Shown here piece after piece: positions 56,768 to 64,000 of a stretch of 64,000 nt of DNA; positions within the stretch are counted from its first letter, which is position 1, and every line of letters begins with the position of its first letter. The notes below the pieces were generated by a model. It was not told where the DNA came from. It did no database searches and saw nothing but the letters and a program-made list of their open reading frames with translations. The translations under genes and the position numbers were made by a program. This DNA is from Bacteroidia bacterium. GTDB taxonomy: Bacteria > Bacteroidota > Bacteroidia > Cytophagales > Cyclobacteriaceae. The stretch lies in contig JAUIAO010000009.1 of the NCBI GenBank assembly GCA_030425425.1, positions 1 to 64,000 of the forward strand, written 5' to 3'.

Positions 56768-59371
56768 TTAGTTGGTTGGTACTCTGCGGACGAGGATGAG
56801 ATAATAATAATCATTGTAATAAGAGTCACCCTGTGAGTAACCCGGAGCATTCATTTCATAATCACCACAGCAACCAGAATAAGTACTTGACCAGTAATAA
56901 TCATAAGTATTAGTCGCTACACTGGTATTGTCAAAAACTGCCTGTAACTCATCTCGAGATGGCATAAACCAGTCGCTATAACCATTTACCGTGCTTCTCA
57001 GAATTCCTTCTATATAAGAAGTACTGGTGGTAGAAGCCGCATTTAAAATGTATTGGGTATTGTCATAACCTGTACCGATGGCCGTTCCTGATGCACTTGA
57101 TGTGTAATCGTAATAACGGTATTGATTATTGATATTATACTCATAAGCTATATAAGCATATCCTCCATCTATGGCGAAGACTGTTCCTCCTTCTACCTGA
57201 TCACCGATCTGGTAGTTATTGAGATAAGTCTGTTGGGATAGGTTATAAGCTGCCGCATCGATCTTTAGCTCCAGGTCGGCTATTTTCTGATTGAGGAATG
57301 CCCAAGTCACCAGGTTGCTATTATCAGCATCATAAGTAGCGTTGCTCTCGCGAGATATACTGCGGATCAGTATAACTCTATGTGAATAACTATTTGCATC
57401 CCGGCAATTAACGCTACTATATCCACCTGAACCATTGGTATAAATATACTGTCCATCGTCGTTATAGCAACTTCCCTTGCTACTGGTCCACAAGTAAGTG
57501 TATGTAGGAGCTATACTCGGTATGCTGTCCAGCACCATTTTCAGTTCGTCATGAGATGGGATGTACCAGTTTTCATAATTATTGGTGATTAGGTACTCCA
57601 AGTAACTTGATAAAGTGGTGGTACTGGCGTTGAATAGACTTTGGGTGTTGTTGTATCCAGTGCCAAATTCCTCTGAAGAATTCCAGGTGGTAAAGCTGTT
57701 ACCACTGTTACCTAGATAGTAATAACTGCTGATGTATTTGGCCAGGTAGATTTGATTGCCTATCACAGCGAAGACAGTTCCCTGGTCATTTCCCTCACCC
57801 ATCACATCTCCGATCCGCGGTGCAGTATCCGCAGTAAAAGCGGAGCGGTTGTTTTGCAGTACACCGGCTGTTACATAGTCGTCCGGGTCGGAGGTGTCAT
57901 ACAGGTAACCTACTGGTTCCCTGCGTACAAACACCCAGTTCATGGAATTAGTGGTTGGGGAATAGCAGCTAGTAGAAGAGGAATTATGTACATCTACCCA
58001 TGTATTTCCGCTTGTTCCACATGCACCCGTACCATTTCCTGTATAACCACTGGTACTAGTCCCTGTAAATGATGAAGAAGCATTCGCAAATGCTGGAAGT
58101 TCCTGATAAACCCTAAGCAACTCTGCTCTCGAAGGAATGTACCAGTCATTGAAACCTCCATAATTACCGTTTCTCAGATAATAAGTAAGATAAGATGAAT
58201 TGGATGAACCTATTAAGGCCAGGATAAGCTCGGTATTTTGATATCCTGTTCCAAAATCTGGTGATGTTCCTGTAACCGCATCGATATTACTGGCAGACAA
58301 ATATCGAGTCCCGGAATATTGATAAGCTATATATACGTAATCTTCTTCAACGGCAAACACAGTACCACCACCATAAGTATCACCTATATTCAGAGATGTA
58401 GTTTGTCGTACATCTTGAGTCAGCTTCTCTTCCACCACATTTTTGAGATAACCTAGCGTAAACACATCGTCATCAGCCTGAGCTGTGTCCAGACTCTGTG
58501 GAATCCGCGCAAAAGTCACCGTGCTGTCGGCAGCCATGGTCACTTGCGTGGTAAATGAAGAATCAGCAGGATTGTAATGTCCGAGGGCAATATCACAGTT
58601 GCCTTTGTACATGATCTTGCCAGAGTCGAGCTTCATGCCTGCCTCCATGGTCACCAAGCCATCATTACGCATGGTCATGACAGGCTGTATGCCTATCTGA
58701 AACTCGATGCCCCCGGTGCTGTCCATGTCTGCATCTGCTCGTACTGACAGTGTATCGATATTGGCGGCACTGGAAGCCGTACCACCTTCGGCAGAATTGA
58801 GAATGGTGCCATCCGCAAAGCGAATCGCTCCGCCAGCATCGGTGAGCATGATATCGCCCAGACTGATGGTGATCATACCAGAATCGAGCGTAAGACCACC
58901 CTTCGCGAGCAGCACATCCCCTTCACCGAGATAGACATTGCCCAAATCGATGGTGAAGTCGGTTTTGATATTTACATTTCCGGTAGAGGGAAACTGGTTG
59001 TCGCCACCTCTTACGCTCTTCACATAAGGATTGAGGGTTAGCTCCGTGCGGGGTTCCAACTCGGCAGTGCCTTCTATGGAGATTCCTAAATAATATGTGG
59101 TATCGAAAGCCAGATAGCTTAACGTATCTCTTCCCCAAACAGAACCAAGTCTGGCTGCAAAGAGTCCCTGAGATGTTTCCACATTTGGATGAGTCTCTGC
59201 ATATAGAGCAGAGCCTCCGGTAAGCTGATCGTAGAGGGCAAAGGTCACCTGATAGGTGCCGTCCTCCACTGTACGGCCTTTCGGGTCGCGCAGTACTCCC
59301 TGCACAGAGATGCTCTGAGCAAAGGAAGCCAGTGTAGCGAGTAAAAAAAACAGTGATAGAGTGTGCTTCAT
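56768..59371 (-). CDS. exported protein with three DUF1566/Lcl-type domains (867 aa)
   Basis: First gene of the operon. Signal peptide MKHTLSLFFLLATLASFAQ. The N-terminal domain (VQGVLRDPKGRTVEDGTYQVTFALYDQ ... ETSQGLFAARLG) is nearly superimposable on that of the neighbour. A beta-rich region and three DUF1566-type domains follow (about 333-485, 519-667 and 720-867), each with GGTVFA...YIAY and DWYIPS/WFMPS + DEL. The two proteins probably arose by gene duplication and then diverged. No T9SS sorting domain is present, so they may stay periplasmic, assemble with the LamG or cadherin proteins, or use another route. Confidence 0.85.
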   Translation of the reverse strand: MKHTLSLFFLLATLASFAQSISVQGVLRDPKGRTVEDGTYQVTFALYDQLTGGSALYAETHPNVETSQGLFAARLGSVWGRDTLSYLAFDTTYYLGISIEGTAELEPRTELTLNPYVKSVRGGDNQFPSTGNVNIKTDFTIDLGNVYLGEGDVLLAKGGLTLDSGMITISLGDIMLTDAGGAIRFADGTILNSAEGGTASSAANIDTLSVRADADMDSTGGIEFQIGIQPVMTMRNDGLVTMEAGMKLDSGKIMYKGNCDIALGHYNPADSSFTTQVTMAADSTVTFARIPQSLDTAQADDDVFTLGYLKNVVEEKLTQDVRQTTSLNIGDTYGGGTVFAVEEDYVYIAYQYSGTRYLSASNIDAVTGTSPDFGTGYQNTELILALIGSSNSSYLTYYLRNGNYGGFNDWYIPSRAELLRVYQELPAFANASSSFTGTSTSGYTGNGTGACGTSGNTWVDVHNSSSTSCYSPTTNSMNWVFVRREPVGYLYDTSDPDDYVTAGVLQNNRSAFTADTAPRIGDVMGEGNDQGTVFAVIGNQIYLAKYISSYYYLGNSGNSFTTWNSSEEFGTGYNNTQSLFNASTTTLSSYLEYLITNNYENWYIPSHDELKMVLDSIPSIAPTYTYLWTSSKGSCYNDDGQYIYTNGSGGYSSVNCRDANSYSHRVILIRSISRESNATYDADNSNLVTWAFLNQKIADLELKIDAAAYNLSQQTYLNNYQIGDQVEGGTVFAIDGGYAYIAYEYNINNQYRYYDYTSSASGTAIGTGYDNTQYILNAASTTSTSYIEGILRSTVNGYSDWFMPSRDELQAVFDNTSVATNTYDYYWSSTYSGCCGDYEMNAPGYSQGDSYYNDYYYLILVRRVPTN

Positions 59372-59640
59372 TTCATGGATTGATTGAATTCAACCTTAAA
59401 AATCATTCTATTCTAAAATCGCCGCAATAGACCCCAGGGTCCTATCCGATGAATGGCGGGTTTTTCCCGATGAATTTTTTTGTTTGTTGAGGGGTGTTGA
59501 CCGTTGACTGTTGACTGTTGACTGTTGACAGGATACGAGTTATTGGGTTAAGTAAAAATCAAATACGCAGTAGGCAAATACCAATAGGCAAATTTTCACT
59601 ACTCACTAATTAACTAATCAGTAAAAAACCATTTACTATT
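59372..59640. promoter_or_regulatory. promoter region of the giant operon with shared kinase-locus element
   Basis: AATAGACCCCAGGGTCCT (59426-59443), then CCGATGAATG two bases later, and a second CCCGATGAAT about 12 bp further on. The same element precedes the sensor kinase gene (63338-63369). Five tandem heptamers of GTTGAC + C/T/A (59496-59530) come next. Confidence 0.6.
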
Positions 59641-59900
59641 CACTTTTCACTACCTACTATTCACCAAAGCGTAGCTGGTTGCTGAGGCACGGGTTATTGG
59701 GAAAACTATCTTTTTTGTTTTCTTCCGTATCACATAACTAAAAAATATTACCAAACACCGATCACCGATCAAATACGCAATAGGCAAATACCAATAGGCA
59801 AATTTTCACTACACACTAATTAACTAATCACTAAAAAACCGATTACCATTCACTAAAGCGTAGCTGGTTGGTGGGGTACGAGTTATTGGGTTATTTGGGT
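59558..59900. repeat. intergenic repeat family, copy I (about 340 bp)
   Basis: Two near-identical about 72-bp units (59558-59630 and 59768-59840: cores AAATACGCAGTAGGCAAATA, then TTTTCACTAC and ACTAATTAACTAATCA) flank a B unit containing AAAGCGTAGCTGGTTG, a GGTTATTGGGAAAACTATC-type part and TCACATAACTAAAAAATATT. A second B unit follows (59848-59898). Copy II lies at 61048-61381, on the other side of the response regulator gene. No ORF is supported in it. Confidence 0.65.
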
Positions 59901-59941
59901 ATTTCCTTCGTTTTTAGAAACTGCCGAGTAGGCGGAGCAAA

Positions 59942-60065
59942 ATAGCTACGTTCCCTCGGGCTCACCGGTACGTAGGGATCGCTTTCAGGGAACTCAGCCT
60001 CAGGCTCACAGGAACGTAGCTATTGCCTTGAGGGAACTCAGCCTCGGACCTTTGGGTACGTAGCA
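59942..60065. repeat. 2.5 tandem copies of a 44-bp repeat with terminal inverted repeat
   Basis: Units starting CCTCGGGCTC (59954), CCTCAGGCTC (59998) and CCTCGGACC (60042) are spaced exactly 44 bp apart and share GGGAACTCAG and a G(T/A)ACGTAG core. The first two are bounded by the perfect 13-bp inverted repeat ATAGCTACGTTCC (59942-59954) / GGAACGTAGCTAT (60011-60023). The segment is visibly richer in G+C than its surroundings. No coding function is visible. Confidence 0.6.
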
Positions 60066-60113
60066 ACCAGGTGGAGGAAAAGTTGACATTCCCTTGAATA
60101 GGTTGACACCAGT

Positions 60114-60302
60114 AAAAAACCATATCCGACTGGTATAATAATATATCCGACCTAAAGAAAATCGTCCACAACCATAAGAAAATCATTCACGACTAATAGA
60201 GAATCGTTGGCAACCGTAAGAAAATCATTCCCAACCAATAGAGAATTGCTCGCTACCAGGTGGAAATCATTGCCGACCAGAGAAAAATGACTCACGATCG
60301 GT
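60114..60302. repeat. array of about nine degenerate 21-bp tandem repeats
   Basis: Consecutive units begin at 60156, 60177, 60198, 60219 and 60240 (for example AGAAAATCATTCACGACTAA; AGAAAATCATTCCCAACCAA); weaker units continue to 60302 and, upstream, from about 60114. The consensus is AGAAAATCNTTNNCNACCNN plus one base. The period is two helical turns. It stands 150 bp before the response-regulator gene. A stop codon lies at 60153-60155 in the main frame and no start codon exists, so it is treated as non-coding. Confidence 0.65.
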
Positions 60303-60453
60303 CAAAAACCAGAAACTTCTATCATCGAATCATTATTGACTCAAAAGCTTTTAAAATCTAATTTCGATTTAGACATTTTCAGAAAACCAAGTTTATCTAA
60401 ATGATCCTAATTCCTTATTTTAGGCCTCAATATATTTACTCAACCGATATATT

Positions 60454-61038
60454 ATGAAAATTCTCATTGTTGAAGATGAGCTGGTGATCGCGGACAACCT
60501 CAGCAGATTACTCATCAAATATGGGTATCAACCATTGCTCCCGGCTATTAATTATTCTCAGGCTGTGGACAGAATCAATCGTGAAAAACCTGAATTTGCT
60601 ATCTTGGATATCAACCTGAGTGGAAACAAAACGGGAATCGATGTAGCCCAATTCATCAACGATCATTATCCGATTCCATTCCTTTTCCTAACCGCTTTTG
60701 GAGATGATGACACTCTGCAAAAAGCGATGAATGCAAAACCTTTTGCTTATTTGGTTAAGCCATTTTCTAAAAGCGAAATCAAACCAACTATCGAAATAGC
60801 TGTAATGAATTTCAAATTTCGGCAACAAAATTCAAACTCTAATAAAAAGGAATTGCTCACAGAGGCAGAGCGGAAAATCGTCTCTCTGATCGCTGAGAAT
60901 AAAACTACGAAACAAATTGCCGATGAGATCCACTTATCAGTCAGCACGATCAAAAACCATCGCCATAGAATCTGTGCCAAACTAGAACTTCCTCCAAGTA
61001 ACAATGCATTATTGACCTGGGTCATGCAGAATTGGTGA
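60454..61038 (+). CDS. response regulator, receiver + LuxR-type HTH
   Basis: A 194-aa DNA-binding response regulator. The receiver domain (MKILIVEDELVIADNL; phosphoacceptor D52 in AILDINLSG; T in FLFLTAFGD; K in LVKPFSKSE) is followed by a short linker and a LuxR/FixJ HTH (LTEAERKIVSLIAENKTTKQIADEIHLSVSTIKNHRHRICAKLEL, about 131-175). Receiver residues are intact. It is flanked by repeat copies I and II and lies between the giant operon and two HisKA_2 sensor kinases, which are natural phosphodonors. Targets may include the giant operon and the kinase through the shared upstream element (inferred). Confidence 0.93.
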   Translation: MKILIVEDELVIADNLSRLLIKYGYQPLLPAINYSQAVDRINREKPEFAILDINLSGNKTGIDVAQFINDHYPIPFLFLTAFGDDDTLQKAMNAKPFAYLVKPFSKSEIKPTIEIAVMNFKFRQQNSNSNKKELLTEAERKIVSLIAENKTTKQIADEIHLSVSTIKNHRHRICAKLELPPSNNALLTWVMQNW

Positions 61039-61047
61039 TTGGTTGAC

Positions 61048-61381
61048 AGTTGACATGGTACGAATTATTAGGTTTTTGGGTTAAGTATAAATCAAATATG
61101 CAATGGGCAAAAACCAATAGGCAACTAATTACTAAAAAACCGATTACTATTCACTAAAGCGTAGCTGGTTGGTGGGGTACGAATTATTGGGTTATTGGGT
61201 TATTGGGTTATTGGGAAAACTATCTTTTTTATTTCTTCCGATTCACATAACTAAAAAATATTACCAAACACCGACCACCGATTACCGAATACCGAATACC
61301 GAATACAGATCAAAAACGCTGTAGGCAAATACCGATAGGCAAATTTTCACTACTCACTAATTAACTAATCACTAAAAAGCC
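61048..61381. repeat. intergenic repeat family, copy II (about 340 bp), with tandem octamers and heptamers
   Basis: This 372-bp spacer has no gene. It matches copy I (59558-59900) in order and wording (AAATATGCAATGGGCAAA; AAAGCGTAGCTGGTTGGTGG; AAAACTATC ... TCACATAACTAAAAAATATT; TTTTCACTACTCACTAATT). It holds four tandem TTATTGGG octamers (61184-61215) and three ACCGAAT heptamers (61284-61304). The two copies bracket the response-regulator gene in direct orientation. Confidence 0.65.
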
Positions 61382-61410
61382 AATTACCGACCTACCGATC
61401 ACCGACACAC

Positions 61411-63303
61411 CTACTCCACTTTTCGTCTGGCTTCCGAATCATAAAAATCTATGGTAAAAACATTTCCTTCTTCATAACGATGGGATAATTCGCCAAGCAA
61501 CTGCTGGCACAATCTATACGCCAAACGCAGACCATAACCAGACTGAACCAGTTCATGAAAAGGCCTAGGCAAGTCATCACCATGGTCTCTGATCGTCACT
61601 TGGTATCTACCCTGCCTAATTTGTTGACCGGAAATACTTAAAAACAAAGGCTTGTCATTCGGTGCATATTTAAAGCTATTTGTTACCAATTCATTTATCG
61701 CAAGACCTAAAGGCACCATAGTATCTACATCAAACTCATATTTTGCACAATCTACGCTCAAATCTGGTGCACTTGAAACCGAATGAATTTCCTCCAAATT
61801 AGCAAGTAAGTCTTCTGCATATTCCTGTAGAGAAATGGTGGTCAGATTGTCATTCATGTACAAATTCTGATGAATCAGAGACATGGTAGCTACTCGTGAT
61901 TTACTATCTTCCAGTATGGCAGCTGCCTTCTGTGGAGACTCATAAAGGTCCTCTATATCTAAGAGACTCGTAATCAATTGTAGGTTGTTTTTTACACGAT
62001 GGTGTACCTCCTTTAGGAGCGTTTCTATTTCTTTATTGCGTGTTTTCAATAAGGCTTGCTGATCTGCCATCTGCTGATATTGCTGCTCGATCAAGTGTTT
62101 TTGTGATTCTGCTGCTTCTTTGAGCGACTCTACCTCATCATAGGCAGTAGCATACCTGTCTGATACCAGAAATGCAAGAGATAATACTGCCATCAGTCTA
62201 AACAAATTGGGTAATGCCAAAAATCCGTCGAACGATTTGGCATAAATCATAAACTCCAAAACCCACCCACTTAGCGCAAGCAATAAGAAAACCAAAACGG
62301 CCAAAAATGTTCGATTGCTAAATTTATTTCTTTGAATAATCAAAAAACCAAGTGATATCAAATAGCAGCTAAAGCCAATGATTACGGAGGGTAAAAGCGC
62401 ATGCGTATACCAATGCAAAGGCAGCACAATCACTGCCAGCATGAGTATAGTAAAAGCCAAATTAAAAAACCGGTAAAACCTTCTGGGTAATATGAATGCA
62501 ATCAGTGCCAATGAAGACCACCATACAGCATAAAATGAGAAGTATTCGATTCCTACGGTCAATTGCCAGGGCCATGATGGAAACAGTCCTTTAATGATAT
62601 GTGTTCCATTAGACAATATCCTAATAGCATAGCCCAATGTTAGTACCACATAAATCAAATAATTGCGATCGCGCTTCCAGGTAACGAACATACCGAGGAA
62701 GAATACGCCAATCATCATGAAAGCACCAGCCGTAAAACCATCTATCAAGTTATCGCGCATGAGTTCTTCTCTCAACTTCTTTACCTCACCTATCTTGATA
62801 GGGTGAAAGAAACCTGCACTAGCGTGCTGATAATTCGAAACCTCTAAAATAATGGTGTTCTCTCCTGGTACTAATACGGCTTCCAAAACCTGTGGAATCC
62901 ACTGTAATGACGAAGTTTGGCCCGATTTACCAACTGTTCCATTGCTACCAATGAGTACGCCATTGACATAAAAATTATAAGCGCTATAAAATCCCTTCAA
63001 CCTGAATCCTGCCCGTTGTTGTTCAGATACTTGCAGATAGGTCACGTAAGTAGCAAACCCAAATCCCTCAATAGTCTGACCATTTAATACGTATCCATTC
63101 CATCTACCAGGATGAACTATAGCTGTATCTGGTGCCTGCTCTATCAATGCCGGATTCTCACTGTAGAGCTCCATCCAATAAAAATTCCAAGGACCATCCA
63201 GTTCTTCCGGATCATTTTCATAGGTCTGTGCCCCAGTTACATTAGAGAGCAGACAACAAACAAGAAACACACAAAAATTTTCTAACAGGTTTCCAGCCAA
63301 CAT
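61411..63303 (-). CDS. 7TM sensor histidine kinase of the HisKA_2 class
   Basis: A 630-aa membrane sensor. It has a signal peptide (about 1-25), then an extracytoplasmic jelly-roll-like domain (about 30-175, with FYVNGVLIGSNGTVG as in sugar-binding-like folds). Seven membrane helices follow (about 190-390, 7TMR-DISM type), then a coiled coil (about 395-425), a HisKA_2 dimerisation domain (LLKEVHHRVKNNLQLITSLL; H435 of the HR pair is the likely phosphorylation site), and a HATPase_c domain (INELVTNSFKYA; RDHGDDLP; SGYGLRLAYRL). Catalytic motifs are intact. It is a probable partner of the nearby LuxR-type regulator, with the same upstream element as the giant operon. Its 3' end is almost identical in DNA to that of the next kinase. 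Confidence 0.93.
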   Translation of the reverse strand: MLAGNLLENFCVFLVCCLLSNVTGAQTYENDPEELDGPWNFYWMELYSENPALIEQAPDTAIVHPGRWNGYVLNGQTIEGFGFATYVTYLQVSEQQRAGFRLKGFYSAYNFYVNGVLIGSNGTVGKSGQTSSLQWIPQVLEAVLVPGENTIILEVSNYQHASAGFFHPIKIGEVKKLREELMRDNLIDGFTAGAFMMIGVFFLGMFVTWKRDRNYLIYVVLTLGYAIRILSNGTHIIKGLFPSWPWQLTVGIEYFSFYAVWWSSLALIAFILPRRFYRFFNLAFTILMLAVIVLPLHWYTHALLPSVIIGFSCYLISLGFLIIQRNKFSNRTFLAVLVFLLLALSGWVLEFMIYAKSFDGFLALPNLFRLMAVLSLAFLVSDRYATAYDEVESLKEAAESQKHLIEQQYQQMADQQALLKTRNKEIETLLKEVHHRVKNNLQLITSLLDIEDLYESPQKAAAILEDSKSRVATMSLIHQNLYMNDNLTTISLQEYAEDLLANLEEIHSVSSAPDLSVDCAKYEFDVDTMVPLGLAINELVTNSFKYAPNDKPLFLSISGQQIRQGRYQVTIRDHGDDLPRPFHELVQSGYGLRLAYRLCQQLLGELSHRYEEGNVFTIDFYDSEARRKVE

Positions 63304-63615
63304 GTTAGCAAAATTGGATTCCTGTTTTGCAATTAAAAATAGACCCCAGGGTCCTTTTCCCGATGAATGATTTTTCGTTAGTTACTGGTTACTGGGGAAC
63401 GAGTTATTGGTTATTGGTTATTGGTTATTGGTTATTGGTTAATAAAAAAACTTTTATACTCAGATGTTCTACTAATAAAACCGACAACCGATCACCGACA
63501 CACGGATACACGGATACAACCATCACTGATTCACCCAATACCGATTATCGATCAAATACGCAGTAAGCAAACACCATTGAGCATGTTTTCACTACTCACT
63601 AATCAACCAAAACAC
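63304..63615. repeat. spacer between the two kinases: shared element and heptamer repeats
   Basis: No gene. AATAGACCCCAGGGTCCT (63338-63355), followed by CCCGATGAATG (63359-63369), repeats the element ahead of the giant operon. GTTACTG occurs twice in tandem (63381-63394), and TTATTGG is repeated five times in tandem (63404-63438). A further copy of the AAATACGCAGTA...TTTTCACTACTCACTAAT unit lies at 63551-63603. Confidence 0.65.
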
Positions 63616-64000
63616 TTACTCCACTTTTCGTCTGGCTTCCGAATCATAAAAATCTATGGTAAAAACATTCCCTTCTGTATAATGATGGGATAATTCGCCA
63701 AGTAGCTGATTGGACAAACGATAGGCTAATTTTAAACCATAACCGGTTTGAATCAGCTCTGCTAGTGGTTTCGGAAGATTATCTCCTTTATCTCTGACCT
63801 GTATTTGATATTTTCCTTCCCCGGTCTGCTGACAAGTGATTTTCAAATAAAGGTTATTCCCGATAAATGCATATTTAAAACAATTGGTTACGAGCTCATT
63901 GATTGCTAATCCAAGAGGCACCATGGTGTCCACATCAAAGGCCAGGTTTCCACAACCAACATGAAGCTCGGGTTCTTCATCCAGCAGATGAATCTCCGAA
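63616..64000 (-). CDS. second sensor histidine kinase, C-terminal part (partial at window edge)
   Basis: The frame is open to the right edge, giving 127 residues of a HATPase_c domain (VDTMVPLGLAINELVTNCFKYA; RDKGDNLPKPL; GYGLKLAYRLSNQLLGEL). It is a paralogue of the 630-aa kinase: the last 16 residues (VFTIDFYDSEARRKVE) are identical, and the DNA over 53 bp (63617-63669 against 61412-61464) is identical. The start codon and the sensor domain lie outside the window. The Cys in TNCFKYA replaces Ser of the first copy. It is most likely a full-length member of the same kinase family. Confidence 0.9.
   Translation of the reverse strand, partial: SEIHLLDEEPELHVGCGNLAFDVDTMVPLGLAINELVTNCFKYAFIGNNLYLKITCQQTGEGKYQIQVRDKGDNLPKPLAELIQTGYGLKLAYRLSNQLLGELSHHYTEGNVFTIDFYDSEARRKVE

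Noticed and set aside
54158-59371. Prophage tail module because of fibre-like N-terminal domains
   Set aside because: No phage structural, replication or lysis genes are nearby; the genes have signal peptides and belong to a secreted-protein operon.
59962-60186. Minus-strand 74-codon frame across the 44-bp repeat and the start of the 21-bp array
   Set aside because: Composed of repeat DNA; no start signal or family features.
60114-60302. CRISPR array
   Set aside because: Units are contiguous 21-bp degenerate repeats without spacers, and no cas genes are present.
63327-63693. Two plus-strand frames between the kinases
   Set aside because: They translate TTATTGG heptamers and low-complexity spacer and then run antisense to the second kinase.

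Overview
The window looks like chromosomal DNA of a marine-type Bacteroidota, most likely of the Cytophagales. This is inferred from several things: two surface proteins and one further secreted protein that end in type IX secretion (T9SS) type A sorting domains, a hybrid two-component regulator with Reg_prop repeats and an AraC output, a small PID-CTERM-like protein, a TAnnTTTG-type promoter, moderate-to-low GC and few Shine-Dalgarno sequences. No rRNA, tRNA, CRISPR, phage or transposase gene was seen.

Region 1 (1-27073) is mostly housekeeping and membrane physiology. It holds an SPFH/band-7 protein with two small companions, a POT peptide transporter, ATP-dependent PEP carboxykinase (pckA) behind a LacI-type palindrome, a K+ channel with RCK domains, methylglyoxal synthase, a Gfo/Idh/MocA oxidoreductase, an etfB-etfA-bifunctional nuclease-nupC operon, a TPR/SprT-like pair, a two-unit M16 peptidase, and an RND efflux operon (adaptor, pump, TolC) fused by TAATG junctions. 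The notable gene is an ammonium channel (13175-15421) with an intact twin-His pore, fused to a SpoIIE/PP2C-like domain that has lost the key metal-binding Asp.

Region 2 (27074-41640) holds a TPR protein, a zinc ribbon, a TetR-reductase-metallohydrolase cluster with three related operator-like sites, a secreted T9SS protein with a three-fold repeated module followed by an unlisted 57-aa PID-CTERM-like gene, the hybrid two-component regulator that probably controls them, and a DUF4388/roadblock-like protein with a perfect hairpin touching its start codon.

Region 3 (41603-64000) is the most distinctive part. A single 17.7-kb minus-strand operon encodes four secreted giants: two paralogous DUF1566-type proteins (867 and 843 aa), a 2458-aa LamG protein and a 1690-aa cadherin-repeat protein. 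The last two share four copies of one unnamed module. Upstream lie a LuxR-type response regulator and two paralogous HisKA_2 sensor kinases. The giant operon and the complete kinase carry the same upstream element (AATAGACCCCAGGGTCCT followed by CCGATGAATG), suggesting one regulon. The spacers here contain duplicated ~340-bp segments, tandem heptamers and octamers, a 44-bp repeat and an array of 21-bp (two helical turns) repeats ahead of the response regulator. I infer that the two-component genes and the surface operon form one environmentally regulated cell-surface system. Its function is unknown; adhesion or matrix building is the most natural guess.
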